Source: Neobacillus niacini
GTDB lineage: Bacteria > Bacillota > Bacilli > Bacillales > Cytobacillaceae
NCBI RefSeq assembly: GCF_030817595.1
Contig: NZ_JAUSZN010000001.1
Coordinates: 3,607,001-3,671,000, forward strand
DNA: 64,000 nucleotides
Direction of reading: 5' to 3'
Below are positions 45,333-54,645 of this stretch, in pieces. Below the pieces are notes generated by a model. It saw only the letters and a list, made by a program, of their open reading frames with translations, was not told the origin of the DNA and made no database searches. Every line of letters starts with the position of its first letter. Within the stretch, counting starts at the first letter, position 1. Both the position numbers and the translations under genes were made by a program.

Positions 45333-47078
45333 TTATCCTAGAATGGGTTGGTCCACAAACGTCACAGTTCCTTTATGGTCATGTAATTCCAATACGACAA
45401 TTTCATTTTCTCCTCTATGCAAAAATGTAGCTGGGACATAAAGAGTTTGCTGTGGTCCGATTTCCCAATATCGGCCAAGGTTATGCCCATTCACAAATAC
45501 GATCCCTTTCGTCCACCCGGACATATCGATAAACGTATCGGCCGCTTCATCAATATTCAGGGTCCCCCGGTGAAGATAAGGATGATTTTCTTTTGCTTCA
45601 TCACTGGTGAACGTTAAGGAACTCAAATCCTTTAACGGTAATGGATATACAGTCCAATCAAATAAAAATTGATTGCCTGCTCTTACACCTTGGGTAATCC
45701 CTTTAAAATCATTAAGGAACGGACCATAATTAACTCGTCCCATATTTTCAACTACAATCTGCAGTTTTGTTTCTGCCTCAGTGATATCAACCTCAATACT
45801 TCTGCGGCCGCCAATTCGCTCGACTAAGCCAGCATATTCACCGTTCAAATAAATTTGCCCGCGGTCATGGATGTCCTGAACCGTGATTGTCTGCTTCCCG
45901 TAAGCTCCTTTAATCACCGTTTCATAGACAATGAATCCATAACCTTGCCCATACTCCTCCATCGTTAAAGGAGTTCGGCTCTCTAGTGGACTTGAGAGTT
46001 GATTTAATGAATCTAGCAAAGCAACGCGCTCCCCCAAAATGACCTCACCATACTGTTTTTTTGGTGTCACAGGAGGTAATTTCATTTCTGGCAGCTCAAC
46101 GTATTTTTCAAACGTCTTTCGCACCGCAAAGAATTTTTCTATTACATCCCCGGATTCTGTCAACAAGCCATCATAGTCATAGCTTGTAATCGTCGGCTGA
46201 TAGACTTCCTCATTATGATTGGCTCCATTATAGAAACCAAAATTCGTCCCCCCGTGGGCCATATAAAAATTGACAGAACCATTTTGCTCTAGAATACTAT
46301 CCAATGTCTCGATGACACTTTCAGAGGAACGCGTATGATGCTCCTCACCCCAATGATCGAACCATCCATGCCAAAACTCCATACACATCAGCGGTGCGTT
46401 TGGCTGAAACTGCTTTAATTGCTCAAATGCGCTTTCTGCTCGTGAACCAAAATTGACGGTTTCAAACACACCTTCAATCATCCCGCCATTCAGCATACTT
46501 GGTGCCGGACCATCAGAAGTAAAAAGCAGCTCCTGACCAATCCGTTTTTGGATACTGTCCCGCATATATTGCAAATACTTTTGGTCATTCCCATAACTGC
46601 CGTACTCGTTCTCAACCTGGATGGCAATAATCGGCCCGCCGCTTCCACGCAGCAATGGCTGCAATCGTTCAAATAACACATCGAAAAACGCATCTACTTT
46701 ATCTAAATACGGTTGATTATAACAGCGTAATTGAATATTCGGCACCGTCAATAACCAATAAGGGAAACCGCCAAACTCCCACTCGGCACAAATATATGGA
46801 CCTGGTCTGACAATGACATGAAGACCAACTTTTTCTGCCGTTTTGATGAAAGTTTCAATATCAGCAATACCCTCAAAAACAAATTGTCCTTCCTCAGGTT
46901 CATGTAAATTCCATGCTACATAGGTTTCCACCGTATTAAAGCCACATTCTTTTAACTTTATTAAACGATCCTCCCAATATTCAGGCACTGTACGGAAATA
47001 ATGCATCGCCCCGCTTAATAGGCGAATTTCTTTGCCATCCAATAAGAAGGAGTTTTGATTATAGGTTAATGCTGACAT
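45333..47078 (-). CDS. Beta-galactosidase, GH35
   Basis: 581 residues, usual for compact bacterial GH35. The barrel starts LLSGAMHYFRTVPEYWEDRL, with NTVETYVAWNLHEP, GPYICAEWEFGGFP, IQVENEYGSYG (second Glu of VENEYGS region as acid/base) and MCMEFWHGWFDHWGE (Glu nucleophile). C-terminal beta-sandwiches follow, with FVNGHNLGRYWEIGPQ. There is no signal peptide. The start overlaps the upstream DUF4091 gene by 13 bases, so the two are coupled. It releases terminal beta-galactose, probably beta-1,3- or 1,4-linked, from imported glycans. Confidence 0.94.
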   Translation of the reverse strand: MSALTYNQNSFLLDGKEIRLLSGAMHYFRTVPEYWEDRLIKLKECGFNTVETYVAWNLHEPEEGQFVFEGIADIETFIKTAEKVGLHVIVRPGPYICAEWEFGGFPYWLLTVPNIQLRCYNQPYLDKVDAFFDVLFERLQPLLRGSGGPIIAIQVENEYGSYGNDQKYLQYMRDSIQKRIGQELLFTSDGPAPSMLNGGMIEGVFETVNFGSRAESAFEQLKQFQPNAPLMCMEFWHGWFDHWGEEHHTRSSESVIETLDSILEQNGSVNFYMAHGGTNFGFYNGANHNEEVYQPTITSYDYDGLLTESGDVIEKFFAVRKTFEKYVELPEMKLPPVTPKKQYGEVILGERVALLDSLNQLSSPLESRTPLTMEEYGQGYGFIVYETVIKGAYGKQTITVQDIHDRGQIYLNGEYAGLVERIGGRRSIEVDITEAETKLQIVVENMGRVNYGPFLNDFKGITQGVRAGNQFLFDWTVYPLPLKDLSSLTFTSDEAKENHPYLHRGTLNIDEAADTFIDMSGWTKGIVFVNGHNLGRYWEIGPQQTLYVPATFLHRGENEIVVLELHDHKGTVTFVDQPILG

Positions 47079-48727
47079 ACTACACCTTCTCTCTTAATTT
47101 TTTCATTAATCTGTTCCCTTTTTTGAAGGTACCACTCTAGTTCTTGAGGATATTGATCAAAGGTTATTTCATAATCCAATCCGTCTTGCAAAAGCGCTAA
47201 AACTTGTTCTCTTCCAACGACGCTTTCCAGCAATTGAAGCGCTCTTAAATCTTGCAGTGCTTCATTCATTACCTCGAGTCTTATCGATTCAATCGGACCA
47301 TCTTCACCCGGATAAACGAGAAAAGCGTCTCCGGAAGGGAATGCATAATTGGCATCAGTATTTTTAAATGGATCAATCGCCTTTTTTGAATATTGTGCAT
47401 ACCAAAAATTATAACCCCAATGAAGAAAGCCAGCGATTTTATATTTATATAGCTGGATACCTAAAACTCGATTACGAAACGATGGCATCGAGAAAAATCG
47501 GTTTGCCACCTTTTTATATTGGGCACAGCAATAATAGGTCCAAAGATTTTCTACCCCATTCTCTATAAAGGCATTGATATGATCATTGGATGGAATCGGA
47601 TTTTGGACAATGCCTTTTTCATAGAAGGTATAGTCTGAAAGCGCGTCAATAACTGGAAAATCCTTTAGTAATTCTTGCAGGATTAAACTAGCATTTTTAT
47701 AAGATTCAACCTGGGTTAGATGCGGCTCATCCGAAACATGGAAAAAGCATTGATCTTCTAAACTATTCTGGTTAATAAATTCTATCAAACTAGGAATAAA
47801 TTGCTGAAGAAAACCTCGATATTCAGGACTCATTGCATCCGTTTCCCAGCCAAATAATTGTTTCAATTCTCCATTTTCATATCCAACTATTTTCGGCGCA
47901 TGATTTGCTCCCCATTGTGTAAAAAGATGAGAAAACTCAAAATACTTGATCCCTTGTTTTTTACATAAATCAACCCATCTTTTTAGCTTTTCAAATTGGA
48001 AAGAGTACGCTTCACCTGACTTTTCTACATCAACAAGCTGCACAGTCGGCCGCTCTCCCCCGACTTCCGTATCTAAAGGAGGTGTAAAGATTGGTGTGAG
48101 AATCATATTCATACCATGCTTTGCCGCAGTTTGAACAAATTGCTCAATTCTTCTCCAATGCTCTCCACTAAAAACCTCTACATTATAAAGAGTAGCCAGG
48201 CAATCCGTATGGAACCATTCAGTATGGATTAATTTTTGTTGAGGCAGTTCGGCGGCAATAACCTCTAATTCAAAAGTCTCCTTACCAAGGCATTCCCCGT
48301 TTTTCTTTTCAAAAATTACTTCAATTGGATGTCTGCCTGGATTCACATCTCCTTGAGGATCAACAGTAATCCAAATAGCACGCCACTGTTTTGGAAAGGC
48401 TATTAAACCATCTATATCATGAATCGGATAAAGGGGATCCGGATATAATCCTGGTGTGGATTTAAGAATGAGATCATCATGATCGTGGTAACATGGCAAC
48501 TCAGATGGAACAAGCCCCACAGAACGGATTGTAATCTTCTCATTAAAAGCAGAATTTACTTGCACTCTAATGTCTTTTAATAGTGTTCTAGATTTATAGG
48601 CAATCTGGAAAGAGTACGATTCATTTAAAAGCGCTGAACCTTTGTTAATTGCCTCGTCCTTCAGTTCTTGATCAGCAAAAACCTTTGTTAAAGAACTTAA
48701 ACTTTTTGTTGAAAATCCCTGTTCCAC
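47066..48727 (-). CDS. DUF4091 domain protein, putative glycoside hydrolase, copy 2
   Basis: 553 residues. The start is chosen at GTG 48727, nine bases after AAAGGGTGG, and matches the length of copy 1; a TTG one codon earlier is equally possible. It is collinear with the protein at 20349-22013 over its whole length: WFHTDCLATLYNVEVF, FEFSHLFTQWGANHAPK, HVSDEPHL, GFLHWGYNFWYAQ and GPIESIRLEV are shared. It is cytoplasmic. The activity is unknown. It is the first gene of a two-gene unit with GH35, behind a strong promoter overlapped by an inverted repeat. Confidence 0.85.
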   Translation of the reverse strand: MEQGFSTKSLSSLTKVFADQELKDEAINKGSALLNESYSFQIAYKSRTLLKDIRVQVNSAFNEKITIRSVGLVPSELPCYHDHDDLILKSTPGLYPDPLYPIHDIDGLIAFPKQWRAIWITVDPQGDVNPGRHPIEVIFEKKNGECLGKETFELEVIAAELPQQKLIHTEWFHTDCLATLYNVEVFSGEHWRRIEQFVQTAAKHGMNMILTPIFTPPLDTEVGGERPTVQLVDVEKSGEAYSFQFEKLKRWVDLCKKQGIKYFEFSHLFTQWGANHAPKIVGYENGELKQLFGWETDAMSPEYRGFLQQFIPSLIEFINQNSLEDQCFFHVSDEPHLTQVESYKNASLILQELLKDFPVIDALSDYTFYEKGIVQNPIPSNDHINAFIENGVENLWTYYCCAQYKKVANRFFSMPSFRNRVLGIQLYKYKIAGFLHWGYNFWYAQYSKKAIDPFKNTDANYAFPSGDAFLVYPGEDGPIESIRLEVMNEALQDLRALQLLESVVGREQVLALLQDGLDYEITFDQYPQELEWYLQKREQINEKIKREGVVCQH

Positions 48728-48762
48728 CAAATTATTCCACCCTTTCAACCTAATTTACATAA

Positions 48763-48801
48763 ATTATATCACCGCAACTTGTTGTGTCAACCCAACAAGT
48801 T
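48763..48801 (-). promoter_or_regulatory. Consensus sigma-A promoter with an overlapping inverted repeat
   Basis: On the minus strand TTGACA (48785-48790) and TATAAT (48763-48768) are both perfect and lie 16 bases apart. An inverted repeat AACTTGTTG/CAACAAGTT (48776-48784 and 48793-48801) brackets the -35 box with an 8-base centre. A strong promoter with an operator-like repeat points to control by a repressor other than the LacI regulator. It serves DUF4091 copy 2 and GH35. Confidence 0.8.
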
Positions 48802-48845
48802 AAGCTTTGATACAACTTTCTTAACTGTCACTCTGTTAGACACAT

Positions 48846-48885
48846 CTGTTGATTGGAGCGAAAAAGCTTTTTCTCCAATCAACAG
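48846..48885 (-). terminator. Hairpin downstream of the GH2 pseudogene
   Basis: Thirteen-base perfect arms CTGTTGATTGGAG and CTCCAATCAACAG. There is no long T-tract after it, so termination may be weak. It lies 54 bases past the stop of the GH2 fragment. Confidence 0.6.
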
Positions 48886-48938
48886 AGTTATAAAACCTAC
48901 TTTAACAAAATTTATAAGTGTTAAGATTCATATAAAAA

Positions 48939-50105
48939 TTATTTTAAAATAAATGAATATTGATATGTTTGATCAGAAAATAATGTGAATTCAGGATGCG
49001 TCTTTGCATTCCAAGAATCATCTCCGCCGACACCCATTTGCTTATGATTTACTCTTAAATACGTTTTTGTTCTTTCAGGCAATTGATACGTATGGCCTGC
49101 TTCCTGCAATTCTGTGGCAGAGTAAGCACCCGCATTCATTTCGAGTAATGAATCACTCGTAACGTGGAGCTTCACCCCAGCACCATTGTCAATTACAAAC
49201 CAACGAACATCAATTTTATTCCCATGTTCCTGCGGCTTTAAATACGGTATGAATTCATTTTCCACTGTTGATGAGTAGAGGCCAATTTTCGCACCTTTTT
49301 CACGGTCCCAATAATTTTCATGAGGGCCTTTTCCGTACCAAGAAAACGCTTCGAACGATTTAACTAAAGGAAGGATTATCCCGATTTCCGGAATCTCAGG
49401 TAAGGATTCACCAGGAAGTAGCTCAAATGCCACAAGGATTTCTCCATCTCCTGTAATTTCATAATGAATCCTACATCTTGAAACAGGAGAGGTTTGTAAT
49501 TGTAGAACTGTTTCTATTTGAACTGTTTTATCCAGTTCCTTTACATTCATCTGCTCTAAAACAGCACTCCTGCCTGCATGTTCCCAGATTCCCGCACGTT
49601 CACCCAATTTATTCCCGCGGTCATTATCGGTTAGCGCTCGCCAATAATTTGGTACAACTGGCCCAGCTAAAACCTCCACACCCTGTTTTATAAATGAAGT
49701 AATGAACCCAGATGTTTTACTTACGGTTATGGAGAATGTCTCCCCCTCCACTTTTACTTGCTCATTTGTTTCCTCTATGTTTTTCAAGGACAGACTTGGT
49801 ACTGATTGAACATAGATTCGATCGGTTAGGACAAATTGATCAAAAGCAATTTCATAACCCTTTTCGGCCCAAAGACTATCTTTCATCGTGTGGAAGCTGA
49901 TGGTTATAATATATTCATTACCTTCCATGACATAGTTTGCTAGTACATCTTTAAGGTCAATCGTTACAGATGATAATGGCTTACAGGAAACACTTATGCT
50001 GTCACTCGCTATTTCTTCCCCATCTTTCAGCATTGTCCACCTTGCTTCATATTCATTAACATCGGTAAATAAATTCTTATTGATGACTGTAAATTGATCA
50101 TTCTC
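48939..50105 (-). pseudogene. GH2 beta-galactosidase, C-terminal fragment (domains 4 and 5)
   Basis: About 389 codons encode the end of a LacZ-type GH2 enzyme: an Ig-like domain 4 beginning near QFTVINKNLFTDVNEYEARW, then the beta-sandwich domain 5 with NYWRALTDNDRGNKL, WYGKGPHENYWDREKGAKIG, PQEHGNKIDVRWF and VGGDDSWNAKTH. The open frame extends to 50162, but those extra codons are antisense to the barrel fragment that lies on the opposite strand. Sugar-binding and barrel domains are absent upstream, so no active enzyme can be made. Confidence 0.85.
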
Positions 50106-50650
50106 CAATATATGAAGGAAGAGGATCCAACGCGTCTTGTTCACTATGAAGGGGTGGCCCATTATCGTGCATCAAGTGAGGCTTCGGAGATTGAAAGCAT
50201 GATGTATGAGCATCCATTAAAGCTGGAAGCATATGCCTTACATGCAGAACAGAGTGAAATTCCGGCAAAGCCTTATATTGTATGTGAATATGCTCATGCG
50301 ATGGGAAATTCCGTAGGGAATCTCTATCAATATACGGATTTATTTGATAAGTATCCGATTTTACAAGGCGGGTTTATCTGGGATTTTAAAGACCAATCCA
50401 TCCAAACGACAACGGAATCAGGAGTAACGTATTTAGCCTATGGCGGTGATTTCGGTGAATCACCACATGATGGTAACTTCTGCGGTAATGGACTGTTATT
50501 TGCAGATGGGACGTTAACACCGAAAATTTATGAAGTAAAAAAATGCTATCAACCAATTAGTGTGAAAGTATCTAATTATGCTGGTCTTTTTCATGAGCCA
50601 GTGTCTATTGAAGCACATTTATTTGATCAAAATGGCAGCAAAGTACTTTT
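50106..50650 (+). pseudogene. GH2 beta-galactosidase, inverted barrel fragment
   Basis: On the plus strand the frame encodes the second half of a GH2 barrel: EEDPTRLVHYEG, KPYIVCEYAHAMGNS with the nucleophile Glu, LQGGFIWDFKDQSI, GGDFGESPHDGNFC and TPKIYEVKKCYQPI. This should continue into the domain found on the minus strand at 50105. Instead it runs into a short stretch (EPVSIEAHLFDQNGSKVL) resembling an earlier Ig-like domain. There is no binding site or promoter. It is an inverted piece of the same gene. Confidence 0.85.
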
Positions 50651-50667
50651 CTTTTGCTTTTAACATC
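50651..50667 (-). pseudogene. Original start of the GH2 gene
   Basis: On the minus strand AAAGGAGG is followed by ATG (50665-50667) and codons for MLKAKE, just after the stop of the nanK-like gene. The frame then hits the inverted fragment and stops. It marks where the GH2 gene once began. Confidence 0.55.
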
Positions 50668-50686
50668 GTTCCTTTTCCTCCTTTCA

Positions 50687-51580
50687 CTAACACTTAGTCA
50701 ACTCTTCTTTTTGAGAATGTAAAAAGTGGTAAACCGCCCCAATCATTCCGGCATGATTGGATAGTTTAGCAAGAACAATTTCCGTATTTTTATTAAAGGA
50801 AGGTAACAAATATTTTTCGACTTCCTCTTTTACTTCCTGCAAAAACTTCTCTCCCCGAGCTGTAATGCCGCCGCCTATGATGACTTTTTCCGGGTTAAAA
50901 ATATAAATAAGATTCGAGATGCCCATCGCTAAATAACGGAAAAACTGTCTGACAGCCATCTGAATCTCTTCATCACTTTGGTCATATAAATCAAAAATTT
51001 CTTTTCCGGTCCATTGACGTGTTTCTTTATAGTGATTGGCAAACTGAATTAATCCAGACACTGAGGCATTTTTTTCAAAGGGTTCTCCGTCAACAAGCAT
51101 ATAGCCCCATTCCCCAGCACTGAATGAATGCCCCGAATACATTTTTCCATCAATAACAATCGCTCCGCCGATGCCTGTCCCCACGGTCAAAGCAATGAAA
51201 TTGCTTGAGCCGTGATCACCAAGCCACATCTCACCAAGGGCTGCACAGTCTACATCGTTTCTAACTTCAACTGGCAGTCCGAGGGCCTCACTGACAAGCT
51301 TCTTGATTTCGACACCCGTATAATGCGGAATTGTATCACCAGCAGCGACAATTGTTCCCGTATGGAAATTAACCTGTCCGGCTGTGCTGATGGCAATTCC
51401 ACTGAGGGAATGGTCCGCCACAATGCTTTTTCCTGCTGCAATTACTTTATCGATGATCGCCCGGCCACCGAGATGGGCTTCTGTATCCATCATAAAGTGA
51501 GAAAGAATTTCTCCATTTTCGGTCACAATCCCGTATTTAATTTGTGTTCCTCCGATATCAAAGGCCAGATAGTGCTTCAT
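50687..51580 (-). CDS. nanK: ROK family sugar kinase, probable N-acetylmannosamine kinase
   Basis: 297 residues from the ATG at 51580, two bases after the nanE stop. Phosphate-binding motif FDIGGTQIKYGIV, VRNDVDCAALGE, TVGTGIGGAIVIDG, and IFNPEKVIIGGGI. There is no N-terminal helix-turn-helix, so it is a kinase and not a regulator. The usual Cys-rich zinc motif of ROK kinases is not evident. It directly follows the ManNAc-6-phosphate epimerase gene, which supports ManNAc as substrate; a glucokinase-like role is not excluded. Confidence 0.82.
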   Translation of the reverse strand: MKHYLAFDIGGTQIKYGIVTENGEILSHFMMDTEAHLGGRAIIDKVIAAGKSIVADHSLSGIAISTAGQVNFHTGTIVAAGDTIPHYTGVEIKKLVSEALGLPVEVRNDVDCAALGEMWLGDHGSSNFIALTVGTGIGGAIVIDGKMYSGHSFSAGEWGYMLVDGEPFEKNASVSGLIQFANHYKETRQWTGKEIFDLYDQSDEEIQMAVRQFFRYLAMGISNLIYIFNPEKVIIGGGITARGEKFLQEVKEEVEKYLLPSFNKNTEIVLAKLSNHAGMIGAVYHFLHSQKEELTKC

Positions 51581-51582
51581 TC

Positions 51583-52266
51583 TTAGCGAATTCCCTCCGC
51601 AAAAGCTTTTGTGATTAATTGGGGTCTTGAGATTGCGCCACCTACTACGATCGACCAAGCACCTAATTCCAGCATTCTGCGTGCTTGCTCTGGTGTTTGG
51701 ATGCGTCCTTCGGCAATGACAGGGATCGGTAATCGTTGGGAGAGCTGTTCAACTAGTTCAAAATCTGGATCATGTTGTTTTGGACTGTCATCCGTATAGC
51801 CTGAAAGAGTCGTAGAGACCATATCTACACCGCATTCTAGCGCATATTCCGCATCCCTTATAGTTGCAATATCCGCCATTACTAACGCATTACTATGTTC
51901 ATGAATATAGTCGACTAAATCCTTTAAGGTTTCCCCATTTGGCCGCTTACGATAAGTGGCATCAAGTGCAATTACATCAGCCTTTGCTGCCAGTAGCTCC
52001 TTTACTTCTTTAAGGGTTGCTGTGATATAGATTTCACTGTCTGGATAGTCACGCTTGACCAACCCAATGACCGGAAGACCTGTTCGTTTTTTAATCGCGG
52101 CAACATCCACTGCCGAATTGCTTCGAATGGCACATGCCCCGCCTTCTTTGGCAGCCTGAGCCATTTTCGCCATGATATCGGATCCGTGCAGCGGCTCATG
52201 TTCAAGTGCTTGACAAGATACAATTAAATCTTTGTGTATAATTGAGAAAAAAGGGTGCATGCTCAT
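51583..52266 (-). CDS. nanE: N-acetylmannosamine-6-phosphate 2-epimerase
   Basis: 227 residues from the ATG at 52266 with AGGAG upstream. NanE landmarks: LIVSCQALEHEPLHG, AIRSNSAVDVAAIKK, LPVIGLVKRDYPDSEIYIT with the catalytic Lys region, VIALDATYRKRPNGE and TTLSGYTDDS. It interconverts ManNAc-6-P and GlcNAc-6-P in sialic acid breakdown. It forms a unit with the kinase gene and is separated from nanA by a terminator. Confidence 0.93.
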   Translation of the reverse strand: MSMHPFFSIIHKDLIVSCQALEHEPLHGSDIMAKMAQAAKEGGACAIRSNSAVDVAAIKKRTGLPVIGLVKRDYPDSEIYITATLKEVKELLAAKADVIALDATYRKRPNGETLKDLVDYIHEHSNALVMADIATIRDAEYALECGVDMVSTTLSGYTDDSPKQHDPDFELVEQLSQRLPIPVIAEGRIQTPEQARRMLELGAWSIVVGGAISRPQLITKAFAEGIR

Positions 52267-52313
52267 ATCACCATCTCCTTTTGCGATTTTTAATTTGTTA
52301 AATTTCATAGTTG

Positions 52314-52326
52314 ATTTGTACGTACA
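52314..52326. promoter_or_regulatory. AraR-like palindrome upstream of nanE
   Basis: ATTTGTACGTACA resembles the B. subtilis AraR operator ATTTGTACGNACAAAT and centres on the palindrome TGTACGTACA. It lies about 50 bases before nanE. A GntR-type regulator is the natural reader; none is encoded in the window. Confidence 0.45.
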
Positions 52327-52418
52327 GCGGTATCAAAGGTCGATGAAGGACTAATCGAGAAAGTTCCCAGTGAGTTTTGTCCTTCATAAGGATTTTTCAT
52401 CTGTCTTTAACACAGTTT

Positions 52419-52448
52419 TAAAAAAAGATAGCGCTATATAAGCGCTAT
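52419..52448 (-). terminator. Rho-independent terminator at the nanA stop
   Basis: ATAGCGCT/AGCGCTAT stem with a 5-base loop, followed on the minus strand by a long T-run. It overlaps the nanA stop codon and separates this unit from nanE-nanK. Confidence 0.85.
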
Positions 52449-53383
52449 TAAAGTACCTTTTCCACTTCATTTGTATAGGTGTTAACCAATCGCTGGATAT
52501 GATCATTTAAATCAGACAAGGAAGCGTAATCCTCCTCTAATACTGGTAATAATGGAAGCCTTGGGGCACCCGTTTCAATATTTCGTAAGGATAAAATATA
52601 CTTACAAGCACCATATAAAGATGGATAGCTTAATAGCTTTTTAATAACGCTATTAATCTCAAATTGTAATTCCTGAGCTTTTTCGATATCATTGGCGCGA
52701 TACAATTGGTCAAGTGAACAGAATAGTTCCGGCATAACTCCATAAGTTCCGCCAATGCCGCCATCTGCTCCCATGATTCGGCCGCCTAAGAATTGCTCAT
52801 CTGGTCCGTTGTAAACGAGAAACTCTTTTCCAGCATTTGCTTTGAATTGTTGTAAGTCAAAAACACTTTCTCCAGACATCTTAATCCCGATTACTTTTTC
52901 CTCCGCAGCCATTTTTTGGAATAGTGATTGAGTCAAATTAAATCCTGTTGTCTGCGGAATATTGTAAATTATAAATGGCAATGATGTGCTGTCAATCATT
53001 TCCTGCCAATGCTTTTCAACGGATTGTTCAGACAAACGGTAATAGATTGCTGGAACGGCTGAGATCGCATGGGCGCCGCATTTTTCTGCATGAATCGCAA
53101 GTTCCTTACTTTCTTTTGTAGAGTTTGCCCCAACATGGACGATAATCGTTAGCTCGCGGCCAACCTCCTCTGTAACAGCTTCTACTACTTTCTTTCTTTC
53201 TTCTGCTGTTTGCAGGATCCCCTCGCCAGAGCTGCCTCCGACATATAAACCCGTTACCCCGCTATTTACATAAGAGCGGGCAAGCTTTTTCACTCTATCC
53301 TCACAAACCTCGCCTGCCTCATCATAGGCAGAATACATCGCAACAAATACACCTTTAAATTGGTCTAAATCCCAAGCTTTCAT
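52448..53383 (-). CDS. nanA: N-acetylneuraminate lyase family (DHDPS/NAL superfamily aldolase)
   Basis: 311 residues. Landmarks: GLYVGGSSGEGILQTAEERK (GxxGE pyruvate-binding motif), AVPAIYYRLSEQSVEKHW, FIIYNIPQTTGFNL with the catalytic Tyr, and VIGIKMSGESVFDLQQF with the Schiff-base Lys. The Tyr-Tyr after PAI and the GGSSGE motif match sialic acid lyases more than dihydrodipicolinate synthases. It would split Neu5Ac to ManNAc and pyruvate. It closes the unit that starts with the sialidase gene. Confidence 0.88.
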   Translation of the reverse strand: MKAWDLDQFKGVFVAMYSAYDEAGEVCEDRVKKLARSYVNSGVTGLYVGGSSGEGILQTAEERKKVVEAVTEEVGRELTIIVHVGANSTKESKELAIHAEKCGAHAISAVPAIYYRLSEQSVEKHWQEMIDSTSLPFIIYNIPQTTGFNLTQSLFQKMAAEEKVIGIKMSGESVFDLQQFKANAGKEFLVYNGPDEQFLGGRIMGADGGIGGTYGVMPELFCSLDQLYRANDIEKAQELQFEINSVIKKLLSYPSLYGACKYILSLRNIETGAPRLPLLPVLEEDYASLSDLNDHIQRLVNTYTNEVEKVL

Positions 53384-53443
53384 GCTGGTATCCCCTTTTG
53401 GACTTTTTTTGTAAAACTAGTATTTGCATTTCTTGAATTTCAT

Positions 53444-54619
53444 CTATGATTTTACTGGCTCTAAACTTGATTGATTTGGTTTATGTCTTCCTTGGTCAAT
53501 CTTGACGACTTTTCCGCCTGAGCGAATCGATTCCGTTGCTGCACAGCCAACGGCTACACTCATCCGGCCGGCAAAAGGCGTTGTTAAAGGCTGCTTATTG
53601 TGTAAAACTAAATTCACAAAGTCCTGACAGATGCGTGGATCTGCCCCTCCATGAGTACCAGACATTTTCTTCATTTCATAGGTGATATCACTCATCTCGT
53701 GCCATGAACCTGATTTTCTTGTTTTCACATAGACCTTGTCATTCACATCATCATTTTCGAGACGTCCTTTTGTTCCAATAAAGGTATAATTCCGGGAATA
53801 ATCAGGGGTAAAATGACATTGCATATACGAAGCTTTAATCCCGCCTTCCAACTCCATAATCAGCATATTATTATCTTCCACATCGATTTCTTGTCTGAAG
53901 GCACACTGTGTTAATGTTTTTAGACTAACATCTGGACAAGTATCTTTGATTTCGCAATCCGGGCAATGCAGATCATTCGGTTGATCTCCGCCGTAATAAT
54001 CAAGACTTCCAAAAGCGGAGACTTTTGTTGCATAACTGCTTGTCAGCCAATGAATCACATCAATATCATGAGAAGCTTTTTGTAATAATAATGAGGTTGT
54101 ATTTGCTCTCGTACCGTGCCAATCATGGTAATAATAATATCCCCCGAGCCCGACAAAATGCCTCACCCATACGGCTTTGATGTCGCCAATGACACCTGAG
54201 TCAATAATTTCTTTCATGGTTTGGTACATGCTCATATAGCGCATATTAAAACCAATCATTAAATGTTTTCCTGACTTTTCTGCTTCATCAATAATCCTGT
54301 CGCATCCTTCAGGGGTGATGGCCAAAGGCTTTTCACAATAAACATGTTTTCCTGCCTGCAATGCCGCTGCTGCATGTTCTTCGTGTAAATGATCGGGCGA
54401 TAAAATGGCCACGGCATCGATGTCTTCCCTTTCAAGCAGTTCCTTATAATCGGTGGTTACAAAAATATCTTTATCAATCTCATTTTTAAATTTTTCCAGT
54501 GCTTTCAAAGATACATCGGCTGCGCCAACAATCACTGAATTTCCCTCAGGGTTATGCCAATACCTCGCAATCGAACTCCTTAAGCCTGTACCAATTACAC
54601 CGATTCTTACCTGTGTCAT
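53444..54619 (-). CDS. Gfo/Idh/MocA oxidoreductase with a Cys cluster (sialic-acid module)
   Basis: 391 residues from the ATG at 54619 with AAAGGTGG upstream. Rossmann motif GVIGTGLRSSIA, HVYCEKPLA signature, and LLLQKASHDIDVIHWL in place of the usual GGP.DIG stretch. A four-Cys segment, CPDCEIKDTC followed by a fourth Cys 13 residues on, sits near residues 215-240 and may bind metal. Its place between nanA and YesL suggests action on a sialic acid derivative, possibly like the 2,7-anhydro-Neu5Ac oxidoreductases (NanOx/YjhC), but this is inference from context. Confidence 0.85.
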   Translation of the reverse strand: MTQVRIGVIGTGLRSSIARYWHNPEGNSVIVGAADVSLKALEKFKNEIDKDIFVTTDYKELLEREDIDAVAILSPDHLHEEHAAAALQAGKHVYCEKPLAITPEGCDRIIDEAEKSGKHLMIGFNMRYMSMYQTMKEIIDSGVIGDIKAVWVRHFVGLGGYYYYHDWHGTRANTTSLLLQKASHDIDVIHWLTSSYATKVSAFGSLDYYGGDQPNDLHCPDCEIKDTCPDVSLKTLTQCAFRQEIDVEDNNMLIMELEGGIKASYMQCHFTPDYSRNYTFIGTKGRLENDDVNDKVYVKTRKSGSWHEMSDITYEMKKMSGTHGGADPRICQDFVNLVLHNKQPLTTPFAGRMSVAVGCAATESIRSGGKVVKIDQGRHKPNQSSLEPVKS

Positions 54620-54645
54620 GATATCCACCTTTTTAGATCAAGTTT

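Noticed and set aside
50687..51580. ROK transcriptional repressor
   Set aside because: The protein begins directly with the phosphate-binding motif and lacks a helix-turn-helix domain, so a sugar kinase fits better.
51212..51586. Plus-strand open frame of 124 codons
   Set aside because: It is antisense to the ROK kinase gene and has no initiation signal.
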